From positions 1 to 22,861 of the IMG/VR virus record IMGVR_UViG_3300043446_001572: a DNA stretch of 22,861 nt; one strand, given 5' to 3'. Under the pieces are notes generated by a model. That model made no database searches, was not told the DNA's origin, and worked only from the letters and a program-made list of their open reading frames with translations. Of the stretch, positions 11,853 through 20,358 are shown in pieces. The position numbers and the translations under genes are program-made. The first letter of the stretch is position 1. Every line of letters begins with the position of its first letter. The DNA is from a virus.

Positions 11853-12256
11853 TATCTAGTCCTCTGTATCATCTGAAGCATGAGTTCTTGTCTACGTTTT
11901 TCGACAGCTTCTCTAAGCATTTCCGCTTTAATTTGATTAAAGTATTCGCTTCTAGCCTGTGCTGCTTTTTCAGCTTCTTCAACAGAAGGAAAGTTAGGAA
12001 ACCTAAATCCTTGAGCTGCTTGTTTCTGCACGTAGTTTTTGATGGTTTCGTAATGGGCTGGGTCCTGCGGGTTATAAATTTTTCCCTCATAAATGGAGGG
12101 AACATTGTAAAAACCCTCGCCGGGCAACCCTAAATCAGAGGCACTCTCTGTTATAGAAAGCTCAGTATGAGGGTCTAATTTACCCTCATCAAAAACAACA
12201 GGTCTATCCATCTCAATAGGATAGCCGTGCGGGTCAAGGACTTCTTTGCTAGGCAA
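11852..12256 (-). CDS. Probable virion-associated protein, unknown function
   Basis: 134 residues read from a TTG at 12254-12256, which has GGGAG about 6 bases upstream and overlaps the endolysin stop by 8 bp. The first ATG in frame lies only at residue 16. GEGFYNVPSIYEGKIYNP and FRFPNFPSVEEAEKAAQARS follow a pattern that in other phages occurs next to large virion proteins and is sometimes fused to them. The C-terminus is a charged helix. Function is unknown; the TTG start is inferred from the ribosome binding site. Confidence 0.75.
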   Translation of the reverse strand: MPSKEVLDPHGYPIEMDRPVVFDEGKLDPHTELSITESASDLGLPGEGFYNVPSIYEGKIYNPQDPAHYETIKNYVQKQAAQGFRFPNFPSVEEAEKAAQARSEYFNQIKAEMLREAVEKRRQELMLQMIQRTR

Positions 12257-12668
12257 TTTTTTCTCCCGTCTGTAACTGAGCTAGGGTCAATCCACCTGTG
12301 TACTGAAAGTGAGGGTACTCTTTGAACCGCTTCCAATCCCCTGCCCACTCTAAACCCTGTGCTTTGCCAAGTTTGCCAATCGTTTGCCAAACTTCATCTT
12401 TAACATTCCACGCTGGCTTGCCATTGACAATAGGAACAACGTCAACAGCGCAACGATAATTATGAAAAGATTGACCAGCCTTTGCGTTCGTGACAACTCT
12501 CCCCGCAGTCGTTCTACCCTGCGCGTAAAGAGCGTTTTGGCTTTCATTGTCTCTATAGGTGCTAGTTACTAGCAAGTCGATGCCGGAAGCGTCTGCGGCC
12601 TTAATAAAGGCTTCTACACGCTGTTTAACCTGCGGTAGCAAGTCATCCAGACTACGACTGTTTATCAT
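12249..12668 (-). CDS. Endolysin, M15-family peptidase
   Basis: 139 residues matching M15 (VanY-like, L-Ala-D-Glu/DD-carboxypeptidase group) phage endolysins such as that of T5. STYRDNESQNALYAQGR (about 36-52) and the zinc ligands are visible: His69 and Asp76 in SFHNYRCAVDVV, and His120 in EYPHFQ. The enzyme cuts the peptide cross-links of peptidoglycan at lysis. No signal peptide is present, so it would need the holin-like protein encoded just upstream, whose gene overlaps this one by 4 bp. Assignment is firm. Confidence 0.9.
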   Translation of the reverse strand: MINSRSLDDLLPQVKQRVEAFIKAADASGIDLLVTSTYRDNESQNALYAQGRTTAGRVVTNAKAGQSFHNYRCAVDVVPIVNGKPAWNVKDEVWQTIGKLGKAQGLEWAGDWKRFKEYPHFQYTGGLTLAQLQTGEKIA

Positions 12669-12832
12669 TTGTCAGCCGTAACCACACCAATCAAACCAGC
12701 AATGCCTAAACCAGCCGAAATAATGGCTTCTTGAAGCTGTGGAGCCAACGGCACACCAATAGCTGTCAGGAACAGGATAGCTCCACGCCAAGTAGACGGT
12801 TCTTTAGCACGGTCAAGAATGTACTGTCTCAT
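12665..12832 (-). CDS. Holin-like small membrane protein
   Basis: 55 residues starting MRQYILDRAKEPSTWRGAIL. A charged head is followed by two hydrophobic segments at about 17-29 and 35-50, ending with a short polar tail (TADK). This size and layout, with a 4-bp overlap into the endolysin gene, is typical of a holin: a membrane protein that opens the inner membrane at a set time. The ATG at 12832 follows GGAGAAG with good spacing, so an upstream in-frame start is rejected. Function is inferred from topology and context. Confidence 0.7.
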   Translation of the reverse strand: MRQYILDRAKEPSTWRGAILFLTAIGVPLAPQLQEAIISAGLGIAGLIGVVTADK

Positions 12833-13182
12833 AGACCTTCTCCGGGGGTAAAGTAGCACTCAGCGGTGCTGCTCTCAGTAATGAAAGCAACGTAAATGCC
12901 GTCCGTAGGAGTGCATTGGTTTGGAACAGTGAATACTTTGTTCTGTCCGGGCAACGCTACATAACAATACTGAGCATTTCCGGGGGAAGGAGCCGTCACC
13001 GTTACTGATGAATTGCCAAACCTAAAGTAAACAGGCTTTCCAGTTCCGGCTGTATTTTCATGACTTGAAACCAATACTTGATTGCAAGCAATATCAGATA
13101 CAAGATTTATGCGCTGAGAAGTAGTCGTAGCATTTGCTTGATACGTTTTTCCCATGCTTTGAAAAGCAATGTTGTTAGCCAT
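12829..13182 (-). CDS. Small virion protein with YFTPGEGL terminus
   Basis: 117 residues, predicted almost all beta, rich in Thr, Val, Asn and Gly, with few charges. It ends YFTPGEGL, and the protein at 22211-22540 ends YITPGDGL with a similar overall layout, so the two are likely paralogues. Beta-rich proteins of this size in late operons are often capsid-decoration or tail proteins; that role is inferred. It overlaps the holin-like gene by 4 bp and touches the next gene upstream by one base. Confidence 0.7.
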   Translation of the reverse strand: MANNIAFQSMGKTYQANATTTSQRINLVSDIACNQVLVSSHENTAGTGKPVYFRFGNSSVTVTAPSPGNAQYCYVALPGQNKVFTVPNQCTPTDGIYVAFITESSTAECYFTPGEGL

Positions 13183-13400
13183 TAGTACACCTTTTTGCCG
13201 CCACCTGACGTTGGACTTAACTTAGTCGAATAGTTACCGTCTTCAAAGCAAAATATGGAACGATACCCACCTTTAGGCAATTGACCTGTTTCCCACTTAG
13301 TCATGTCCTTGCTGCCGTCTCTTGGCAACTGTGGGCGAACTGATTTGGCAACCTGTTGATTTACGTCACTCGGACGCTTGGGAGCTTTGTCGTACATCAT
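13182..13400 (-). CDS. Small phage protein, unknown function
   Basis: 72 residues starting MMYDKAPKRPSDVNQQVAKS, basic, with an aromatic segment (RSIFCFEDGNYSTK) and a Gly-rich end (SGGGKKVY). AAAGG lies before the tandem ATG codons. It overlaps the upstream membrane-protein gene by 35 bp. No family is recognised. Confidence 0.65.
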   Translation of the reverse strand: MMYDKAPKRPSDVNQQVAKSVRPQLPRDGSKDMTKWETGQLPKGGYRSIFCFEDGNYSTKLSPTSGGGKKVY

Positions 13401-13590
13401 TATTCCTTTCTTTCGTTTTTACCAAAAGGTAACTGAATATTACGAATATCGCTAGAGTTGATACTCGTTCCCACAATGGGTTCGTCATTGTCCAACCACA
13501 CATTACGCTTGACGCTATCAGTGCCAAAATTGTAATCAAGCGGTCTGAGATGACTCTGAGCGCAATAGTAACGACTTGGATTCCGTCCAT
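13366..13590 (-). CDS. Small two-span membrane protein near the lysis genes
   Basis: 74 residues starting MDGIQVVTIALRVISDRLIT. Two hydrophobic spans are visible, at about 16-33 and 44-58, followed by a charged, probably cytoplasmic tail (KTKERNNDVRQSSQASE). GGGGATAAAT precedes the ATG at 13590. Its position three genes upstream of the endolysin makes a second holin, antiholin or other lysis accessory plausible. It lacks the periplasmic Pro-rich or coiled-coil segment of a spanin. Role inferred from topology only. Confidence 0.65.
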   Translation of the reverse strand: MDGIQVVTIALRVISDRLITILALIASSVMCGWTMTNPLWERVSTLAIFVIFSYLLVKTKERNNDVRQSSQASE

Positions 13591-13621
13591 ATTTATCCCC
13601 TAAATAAAAGAGATTCACAGT

Positions 13622-13831
13622 CTAATCCTTATCGTCCTCATCGTCCATACCAAAGCCAGAACCCCACTCATCGTCTGAGAGCTTCAACTTAATTGCTTCC
13701 AGCTTTAACGCCCTATCCAAAACCTTTGTCTTGTCTGTAATGGACGCCATCGGGTCATTCATTACAGCAATCAACATATGAGCAATAGCACTCTCAAGCT
13801 CTGGATTTATCCCCTTTTGTTTCTTAGCCAA
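13622..13831 (-). CDS. Small conserved phage protein, acidic tail
   Basis: 69 residues starting MAKKQKGINPELESAIAHML. A helical body (VMNDPMASITDKTKVLDRAL) precedes the acidic tail DDEWGSGFGMDDEDDKD. I recall similar proteins in several uncultured and cultured phages without a known function. It begins 3 bp after the large upstream gene's stop. A structural or scaffold-like role is possible but unsupported. Confidence 0.7.
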   Translation of the reverse strand: MAKKQKGINPELESAIAHMLIAVMNDPMASITDKTKVLDRALKLEAIKLKLSDDEWGSGFGMDDEDDKD

Positions 13832-13834
13832 ATC

Positions 13835-16102
13835 TTATCTCCTAGGCTCCATAGAAGTTACTTGACCTTTTCCTGTCATGTAATCGTATGCAGATGAACC
13901 AACTCTATACGCTCCGGGTGCAACATATCCAGTAATAGCGTTTCTTAACAATCGTTGAGCAAAAGATAATTTTTCTTCTTCATTCATTACTACTTTTGTT
14001 ATTTCATCTAATTGGCCTTGTAGTTTAGAAATTGCTTTTTCGTCCATTAAACCTGTTCTACGCAAAGCTGGTGCTACGTTTTCCCTAAACGTAATTCCCG
14101 CGCTTCTAAGACCTGTAGATGCCTTGTCAGCCATAATTTGATTTACAGCTTCAGCTAAAGTTTCTTTACCTTTATTTGTTTGAACAATAACCGGAGCAAT
14201 CGTATTCCATGTTTCTCTGTCGCCAGAAAGAATCATGTTCTTAATTTGCATTGGTGCTTCTTTAGAACCAATAAGACGGTCAACAATTTTTTCAGCTTCT
14301 TTAGTAATTTTCCCTGCTTCTGAACTAGCCTGTCTTTCAATGACTTTTCCTTCTTCTTTAGCCATTTCCCCGCGCTGCTCAATACCTTTTTGAGCTTTTG
14401 CTGTTCTAGCTGAATACGATTCAGCACGTTCAAGATTGTTCAAATAAGAATTAACTTTTGTATTTACTTCAGGAAGTGTTTTTAGCCAATCAGAATTAGA
14501 GTTCATCCAACGGCGTACCGCAGCAGCATCTTTTAAATTACGCATTTGGTTTGCAGCATAGTTACTTGCTTCCGAATTAACAAATGCTTTGTCACCAGTT
14601 AAATCAATCAAATCTTGAACTGATTGTGCGCTTTTAAAATAATCTTTTGGTAAAGATTGAGCATCAGTTTTGTAGCGAGTAGGGTCAAACCTATCTAAAG
14701 CTGTAGCTTTTTCTCCAGACTTAGATTTGTATTTTTCAAGCAGTCTAGACGCCATTTCGTAATCACGTTGCAAAACATCCTGTGCTTCGCCAGCAAATTT
14801 AGACTGCAACTCACTTATCTTTGCATAATACTTTTCTGCTATTTTTGTACCTATAGCAGAGTAACCTTCTACATCTTTACCAAAAGCCGTGTCACCTAAA
14901 CGACGTCGAACATCGTCAAGAGCCTGAAAAGATGTTGGAAAAGTTTTATAAACGGGATTACCCATATCGTTTACGCCAACCTGAACCCGTCTTGCTGTTA
15001 CTGCATCATAAATATTTTGATACGCCTGAAGCACACCTTTTTCAGTAACTTCAGCAGTTTTTTGTTCTTGAGCAACTTTCCCAATTAATAGCTTTTTTCG
15101 TAAATCATCAACCAAAGACTTATATTCAGGCAAAGATTCAACAAGAATTCCTTTTCCTTCTTTTTCTGCTACAGCCGCATTTCTAATAGCTTCTTGTGCT
15201 TTATACGCATCAGAACGCTGTACAGATTCAGTGCTGTATTTGTTAGCAATCTTGTCTCTAATTGTATTGCCTATATTAGACACTTCTCTTGATACGTCTC
15301 CAACATTAGAGATGGTTGATTTTGCTTCATCAATAACTTTTTTACCGGATGCACCAACATCTTGACCTAATTCAGCTATCTTTAATGCTCTACGTTTTTC
15401 TTCAAGGCCAGCAGCAGTTCCCGCTCTCTCAGTACCGGCAGCGCGTTGAGCAGCTTCAGCAGTAACTCGTTTAGCTTCTGCGTCTAAATCAGCAAAAATC
15501 TTTTCTTGAGGAACTCCAGCTTTAGTCTTTCCGCGAATATCACTAATTTGCTTTTCAATAAAAGCTCTTTGGCTTGGAGTTAGATTTGCCTCATCCAAAC
15601 CTACGTCTTTAGAAAGAGCGCGAATAGCACCGGCTGTTTCTAAACCAAGTATTTTTTGCGCTCCTTTTTTTAACGCCCAAACAGTTGCATTAGCAAACTC
15701 AGGGGCAACCAAAGCCCCCCCAAGACGTATTGCCTCAACAGTTGCTGGAGACGCTCCCATAGCTTCAGAAGTTTCCCCACCTGCAGAGCCAACAAAACCG
15801 CCCAAAGCACCTAATCCGGCCTGAGCTAAACGAGAACCTCTCATTGCGCTACCGGCAGCTAATAAAGGAGGTCCAGCAGGAGCAGTTAAAGGGAAAGCCG
15901 ACGCAGCCAAACCAAGGCCAGTAGTTATTTCAGGAGCAAATGCTCCAACAACACCGCCCGTACCAGTTTCAACAGCAATGTCTTTTAACCTTGAGCCAAA
16001 AGATTTTTTTTCTTCTTTTGGTTTTGGAGATGTGTCTTTTGCTCCCGGCAAATCCGATTCAGGAACCAGATTTGATGGCATATCAGATTCTGGTACAGCC
16101 AT
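13835..16102 (-). CDS. Large virion protein, candidate internal or ejection protein
   Basis: 755 residues from the ATG at 16102, which overlaps the upstream stop (TAATG) and has GGGAG about 8 bases before it; an in-frame ATG at 16117 lacks such a site. The N-terminus repeats PESD-P units (VPESDMPSNLVPESDLP). Residues about 45-130 are Ala/Gly-rich and hydrophobic, with membrane-insertion character. The rest is long, charged and helical (Lys, Glu, Ala-rich). In short-tailed phages, late genes of this size and composition between fibre and lysis genes encode internal virion proteins ejected with the DNA. No enzymatic motif is seen. Role is inferred. Confidence 0.8.
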   Translation of the reverse strand: MAVPESDMPSNLVPESDLPGAKDTSPKPKEEKKSFGSRLKDIAVETGTGGVVGAFAPEITTGLGLAASAFPLTAPAGPPLLAAGSAMRGSRLAQAGLGALGGFVGSAGGETSEAMGASPATVEAIRLGGALVAPEFANATVWALKKGAQKILGLETAGAIRALSKDVGLDEANLTPSQRAFIEKQISDIRGKTKAGVPQEKIFADLDAEAKRVTAEAAQRAAGTERAGTAAGLEEKRRALKIAELGQDVGASGKKVIDEAKSTISNVGDVSREVSNIGNTIRDKIANKYSTESVQRSDAYKAQEAIRNAAVAEKEGKGILVESLPEYKSLVDDLRKKLLIGKVAQEQKTAEVTEKGVLQAYQNIYDAVTARRVQVGVNDMGNPVYKTFPTSFQALDDVRRRLGDTAFGKDVEGYSAIGTKIAEKYYAKISELQSKFAGEAQDVLQRDYEMASRLLEKYKSKSGEKATALDRFDPTRYKTDAQSLPKDYFKSAQSVQDLIDLTGDKAFVNSEASNYAANQMRNLKDAAAVRRWMNSNSDWLKTLPEVNTKVNSYLNNLERAESYSARTAKAQKGIEQRGEMAKEEGKVIERQASSEAGKITKEAEKIVDRLIGSKEAPMQIKNMILSGDRETWNTIAPVIVQTNKGKETLAEAVNQIMADKASTGLRSAGITFRENVAPALRRTGLMDEKAISKLQGQLDEITKVVMNEEEKLSFAQRLLRNAITGYVAPGAYRVGSSAYDYMTGKGQVTSMEPRR

Positions 16103-17646
16103 TATTGATACTCCCATTTGCCATTTGTAAAGATAATTGGCCTACCACTTTTTGAAACATTTTTATCGCCTTCTTTGGGTCCTGAAGGAGCAGAAGATTG
16201 CTCGTCACCAAGGCCAAAATATTTTCTAACGTCGGCAGGTATTTCAATTTTTTTGTTATCAGGTAATGTTTTGTTAGCTTCATCAACGCGAGTAACAACT
16301 GCTCTCCAGCGAGCCTTCTTAGTTGCCTCTGGTTGAGATTCTAATGGCATTTGAGAAACAACAGCTCTGACTTTAGTATCTGACAATTGACCTCTACCGC
16401 CAGTTTGAGCAGACGCAATATCAAATGCCAAGTTTGTCATCAAGGCATCAATGGTTTGTGGGTCTGCATCAATTGTCTGAGTTTCAATATAACGCTTGAT
16501 ATAAGAACTAATGTCTCCCGTAAACTTGCCAGCAAACGCAACAGAACCACCGGGAACCTTACCTTCTTTTTCTCCAATGTTTTTTAAGTCTTTAAGGTTG
16601 AACACAGCGTTGCCAATATCTTGTTGCATTACTCTTTCAGAAGTTACTTGAGCAGAACTTCCTTTCCCGCCCGCTCCTAATTTTGTAACGTCACCCGATA
16701 TACCAGTAATTTCTTTTGGAGGTTTATCTGCATTTTTTGTATCAAGAGCAAAAACTTTTCCTTCTGGAGTTGAAAAGTATTGATAATTTGCTCTATTTTC
16801 AACAGTTCTTTGATGTTCTCTTACGTCTTTATAATGTTCTGCAGTAATATCATGTCCACGTTTAACTTCTTGTAGTTGAGCAGTTTTTAAGTTTTGTTCA
16901 AACGCTTCTTTAAAACCAGATTGAATTTCCTTAACATATTTAGCTGCTTCTTGAACACCTTGAAGGTTTGCTTTTTGTGTAAGAATTTGGCTACCAGTTT
17001 TAGCAACTAATTCTTGCATCATTGCTTCTGCTTTTCTAACATCATAAGGCAACATTTTTAAAGCAAGGTCAGCATCTCTAGCAGCAGAATCAAGATTAGC
17101 TTTGACTTGAGCCATATCTTTTTCAAACTTAATTTGTTCTTGTTTCCAAAGGTCAGCACGACCCTCTCGCCACCCTTTCAACATTCCTGTCATAGAATTA
17201 ATAGCACCCATTGCAGACAGTTTGTTTTTGCTACCTCCACCAATAGCTATAACGCCAAGCAAGCTAAACAATGTTGAAAGACTTTGGACGTTTTCTTGAG
17301 TTGGAATAAATTTAGGATAAGGATTTTCTAATTTAATTTGTTCCTGACCCTGTTTAATTTGCGTAGCTCTATCTGCCGCATATTCAGCAACGCCAGCCTC
17401 ACCAATCTTTAATGCTTTCTCACGACCAGACTCAAGTTCTCCGACAACTTTACGCAATCTTTGCTCTTGTTCTGCCAGAGAGCCTAATTCGGTAGTAGCA
17501 GCTTGAGGAGTAGTTACACGCTCCTTAATTTTTGAAATGTCGGTTGCTCCGGGAACGCCTTCCATATTGACGTTCAATGCTTCAGCAATTTTGCTGGTAT
17601 CAATATAGTCAGCAGGACTTTTCTTTGATTGTCCAATGTCAGCCAT
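16102..17646 (-). CDS. Large coiled-coil virion protein
   Basis: 514 residues starting MADIGQSKKSPADYIDTSKI. Helical Glu/Lys/Gln-rich stretches fill residues about 55-115 and 165-290, with a short hydrophobic segment near 122-137 (LSTLFSLLGVIAIGGG). The C-terminus, KSGRPIIFTNGKWEYQ, resembles a short motif seen at the ends or starts of several phage virion proteins. Start and stop both overlap neighbours as TAATG, so the three large genes are translated together and are probably needed in fixed ratio. Candidate internal or ejection protein. No catalytic motif is recognised. Confidence 0.75.
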   Translation of the reverse strand: MADIGQSKKSPADYIDTSKIAEALNVNMEGVPGATDISKIKERVTTPQAATTELGSLAEQEQRLRKVVGELESGREKALKIGEAGVAEYAADRATQIKQGQEQIKLENPYPKFIPTQENVQSLSTLFSLLGVIAIGGGSKNKLSAMGAINSMTGMLKGWREGRADLWKQEQIKFEKDMAQVKANLDSAARDADLALKMLPYDVRKAEAMMQELVAKTGSQILTQKANLQGVQEAAKYVKEIQSGFKEAFEQNLKTAQLQEVKRGHDITAEHYKDVREHQRTVENRANYQYFSTPEGKVFALDTKNADKPPKEITGISGDVTKLGAGGKGSSAQVTSERVMQQDIGNAVFNLKDLKNIGEKEGKVPGGSVAFAGKFTGDISSYIKRYIETQTIDADPQTIDALMTNLAFDIASAQTGGRGQLSDTKVRAVVSQMPLESQPEATKKARWRAVVTRVDEANKTLPDNKKIEIPADVRKYFGLGDEQSSAPSGPKEGDKNVSKSGRPIIFTNGKWEYQ

Positions 17647-18797
17647 TATGGAGTACCTCTAACTTGTTGAGGGTTGTAGCCGTATGTACCGCCACCAGCG
17701 ATTGCAGCCAGTTGCGTATAGAACTGCTGATTAGCCTGATTAAGCTGCTGGTCAAGCTGCATACCCGTTCTAATAGCACCCAACGCAATGTTGTCGCCAA
17801 TCTGAGAAACCTGTAGACCAAGGTTGTACTGATTTGCTAGTAATTGCTGACGGAAAGCCTCTACCTGTGCTTGGGCTTGAGCAACGCCAACACCGCCCCT
17901 AGACTCAACGCCTTGCGCCATTTGCGCTCTCATGGCCTGATAAGCCTGTGCGCCTTGTGGGGTCAGTTCACCAGCTTGAGCAGCACGCTGTAAATCCTGT
18001 CCTGCCTTTTGATATGGCTGACCTAAATTCTTTTGCTCTTGCGTAGCTTGCTGTATTTGTTCAGCAGCTTTTTTGGCTTGTTGTCTACCAACAATTGCAC
18101 CAGCACCAGCACCGCCAACACGAAGTAAATCAGCAGCACCTAAACCTGTAGCATCTTTTAATGCTTTGTACGGGTCAATTACATATTTTTTCAACGCTGA
18201 TTCTGGAGGTTCTTCTAACGCAGATGGTCTTTGACCCGGCAATGGTATTGCTGGCCTTGCTGCAGCACCTACATCAACGGGAAAGTCAGCCATTCCTTGC
18301 GGATATGCAGCAGCAGTAGCAGCAGCTTGTTGAGCGGCTATCAAATCTGGACGAGAAGACATTTCTGGAGGAAATTCTTTTCTTGCTATAAGTTTGTTAA
18401 CGTCAGCATCCGAAATACTTGGAGAATAATTAAAAGCAGAATCTACATATTGTTGTTGCGCTTGTGTTTCTGGAGAAACGATATCAGCCGCTGTTCCTCT
18501 TTGAAATTCTTCCGGATAAACATCAGATACAGGAGGTATTGTTGCTCCATAATCAGCACCATAACTATATGATTCTGGAATAGAATAATCTCCATCGTAA
18601 AACTCTAGCAATCCAGTTTCAGGATTAGTTGTTCCCGCACCGCCAGCCTCTTTCAGCAAGTTGACCTCTTTCGGCGTTATATGAGCAAGAATGGTGTCAC
18701 CACCCCGGCCTTTATTGGCGAGCATCTTAGCAATTGATTTTAAATCGCTAGTTTCTTGAATATCAGCCCGTAAAAGCCGTGCTAGTTTTTTAGTCAT
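17646..18797 (-). CDS. Virion protein with AHITPKE motif
   Basis: 383 residues. The N-terminus carries LAHITPKEVNLLKEAGGAGT followed by NPETGLLEFY, a short segment found in many phage structural proteins of unknown role. A disordered Pro/Ser/Tyr-rich middle follows, then a Gln/Ala-rich helical half from about residue 235 (QQAKKAAEQIQQATQEQKN). The C-terminal GTYGYNPQQVRGTP is flexible. This order, motif then linker then helical bundle, fits a tail- or neck-associated or ejected virion protein. It begins directly after the stop of the next gene upstream, with TAA and ATG adjoining. Confidence 0.75.
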   Translation of the reverse strand: MTKKLARLLRADIQETSDLKSIAKMLANKGRGGDTILAHITPKEVNLLKEAGGAGTTNPETGLLEFYDGDYSIPESYSYGADYGATIPPVSDVYPEEFQRGTAADIVSPETQAQQQYVDSAFNYSPSISDADVNKLIARKEFPPEMSSRPDLIAAQQAAATAAAYPQGMADFPVDVGAAARPAIPLPGQRPSALEEPPESALKKYVIDPYKALKDATGLGAADLLRVGGAGAGAIVGRQQAKKAAEQIQQATQEQKNLGQPYQKAGQDLQRAAQAGELTPQGAQAYQAMRAQMAQGVESRGGVGVAQAQAQVEAFRQQLLANQYNLGLQVSQIGDNIALGAIRTGMQLDQQLNQANQQFYTQLAAIAGGGTYGYNPQQVRGTP

Positions 18798-19874
18798 TTA
18801 AGCCTCCGAATTACCCATATAGCGCAACGATTCCACGTTCCAGCCAGCCTTCTTACCGCCTTCTTTATCACCGCCAAATATCGGCGCACCAGCGTCGCCA
18901 ATACGTAACGCTTGTCCTAATGCCGCAGTACCAACAGAAGATGTTGTTTGTATTGGGCTAACAGGTTGTTGAGTCGGTGCTTTAGTAGTTGTTGTTGGCG
19001 TAGCAGATATTGGAGCTTGTTGCTGTTTGCCAAACAAAGTCGAATAAACGGCTGGATACAAAGCACTAGCCAATAATCTTTCTTCAGACCTTCCAATAAG
19101 AGGGTCAGTACCCATTAACGCTGTAGATTTATCGCTTAATGGCACTTGTTGACTTCCAGCAACATACGTATCTTCTGCTGGCGCACCAGTGTCAGCCGAT
19201 GTTCCTCTTTCCTCAACCGGAACAAATCTACTTGGTTCTGGATTAAACGCAGCCTTTAATCCTTCAATGCTTCCTGTAGTAATACCAGCGGCAACACCTA
19301 CTTTAGCTCCGGCAGAAACAGCATCTGACAAACTGCTACCGTCAGCTAATTGTTTTAATGTCGTTGTTGTAGAGCCGCCAACAGCAGAAGAAGTAATTTT
19401 TCCTAGCGTAGTTAATTGTGCGCCAGAGGTTTCCGAGCCAATTTCTGCACCAACAGCCGTACCAGCGGTTTGTCCTGCGTAACCACCTGCACCAGAAGTA
19501 ATTGCAGCCGTAGCAATGTCACCTACATTGCCACCATTCATTGCCTTTATAGCGGCAGAAGAAACGGCAGAAGTAGCCGCAGCCGCAGCCGCAGTGCTAC
19601 CACCAGCAGCAGCAACAGCAGGGCCAACATACGGACCAACAACAGCAGCTACAGCCAAAGTCTCAATAACTGGCAACGGATTCTTAATGACGTTAGAAGC
19701 AGCCGTCCCTATGTTTTTAACTGTTTTTTGAGCGCAGCTTCCTACTCCTCCAGCGGCACCACCAGCAGCCGAGCCAACACTAGAGACAGCTTTACCGGCA
19801 CCGCTAACGACTTTAGAAACAGCTTTTCCTGCGCCGCTAACTACGCTACTAACAGCTTTAACTACACCACCCAT
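18798..19874 (-). CDS. Ala/Gly-rich hydrophobic virion protein
   Basis: 358 residues. The N-terminus is built of decapeptide repeats (SSVVSGAGKAVS, SKVVSGAGKAVS), followed by Ala/Gly/Thr-rich, weakly amphipathic sequence to about residue 200, with a hydrophobic core near 68-100. The last 150 residues are Pro/Ser/Thr-rich. The composition is that of membrane-active proteins packed in virions and released at infection. Its low complexity produces long antisense frames that are not genes. The start overlaps the upstream stop by one base. Role inferred from composition and place. Confidence 0.7.
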   Translation of the reverse strand: MGGVVKAVSSVVSGAGKAVSKVVSGAGKAVSSVGSAAGGAAGGVGSCAQKTVKNIGTAASNVIKNPLPVIETLAVAAVVGPYVGPAVAAAGGSTAAAAAATSAVSSAAIKAMNGGNVGDIATAAITSGAGGYAGQTAGTAVGAEIGSETSGAQLTTLGKITSSAVGGSTTTTLKQLADGSSLSDAVSAGAKVGVAAGITTGSIEGLKAAFNPEPSRFVPVEERGTSADTGAPAEDTYVAGSQQVPLSDKSTALMGTDPLIGRSEERLLASALYPAVYSTLFGKQQQAPISATPTTTTKAPTQQPVSPIQTTSSVGTAALGQALRIGDAGAPIFGGDKEGGKKAGWNVESLRYMGNSEA

Positions 19875-20356
19875 CAGAATTCTCCTATGCCAATCATTTG
19901 TGGCGCACCAGTTTGAGTAGGAACATCGCTTGATTGAATTTGAATAGGTATGCCAGCCATCTCTAACAATCGTGTTAATTGAGGATTGTCTACAGTAAAC
20001 ATAGCCGTTTTAAATCCAGCAATTTTCATAGATTTTTTAAATTCCTGAATAGCAGCTATTAAATCTCTTGGTGAATCCGCAGTTTCCATTGCTATAGATG
20101 CTGAACCATCTTTGTTGTTGTAATACACAAACAACGTGTTTCCAGACCTCATCACCCGAACATTAGGGTCCGTATTTACTAAGTCAGCTAATACGTTGTA
20201 TAACTTCACGCCGTCTTCTTGGCTACCAGTTGATTGACCTAAAATATCAATCACATCCATAGGCTCTGCTGACTGACGTTGCTTCTTAACCTGCTCCATA
20301 ACAGCTTGATTATTTGACAACTCAAAACCTGATTTTTTTTGGGGGACGGGGAGCAT
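19874..20356 (-). CDS. Late phage protein, possible acetyltransferase-like fold
   Basis: 160 residues. After a polar N-terminus (KKSGFELSNNQAVMEQVKKQ), alternating strands and helices follow: VRVMRSGNTLFVYYNNKDGS, SIAMETADSPRDLIAAIQEF, KTAMFTVDNPQLTRLLEMAG. The last, a strand then D-N-P-x-x-x-R-L-L-E-x-A-G, is how many GNAT proteins end, and phages often carry a GNAT-like gene in the late operon. The acetyl-CoA loop (R/Q-x-x-G-x-G/A) is not evident, so activity is doubtful. Start ATG at 20356 lies 3 bp after the upstream stop. Confidence 0.7.
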   Translation of the reverse strand: MLPVPQKKSGFELSNNQAVMEQVKKQRQSAEPMDVIDILGQSTGSQEDGVKLYNVLADLVNTDPNVRVMRSGNTLFVYYNNKDGSASIAMETADSPRDLIAAIQEFKKSMKIAGFKTAMFTVDNPQLTRLLEMAGIPIQIQSSDVPTQTGAPQMIGIGEF

Positions 20357-20358
20357 TT

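Noticed and set aside
13400-13618. Minus-strand frame overlapping the two-span membrane gene
   Set aside because: It covers the same DNA as 13366-13590, which has a better ribosome binding site, clear membrane spans and better operon fit.
18231-18572. Plus-strand frame opposite the AHITPKE virion gene
   Set aside because: It is a Ser/Arg/Cys-rich shadow with no ribosome binding site, in the wrong direction for its block.
19416-19916. Long plus-strand frame opposite the Ala/Gly-rich virion gene
   Set aside because: A Ser/Arg/Asn-rich translation is the expected shadow of Ala/Gly/Val-rich codons on the other strand.
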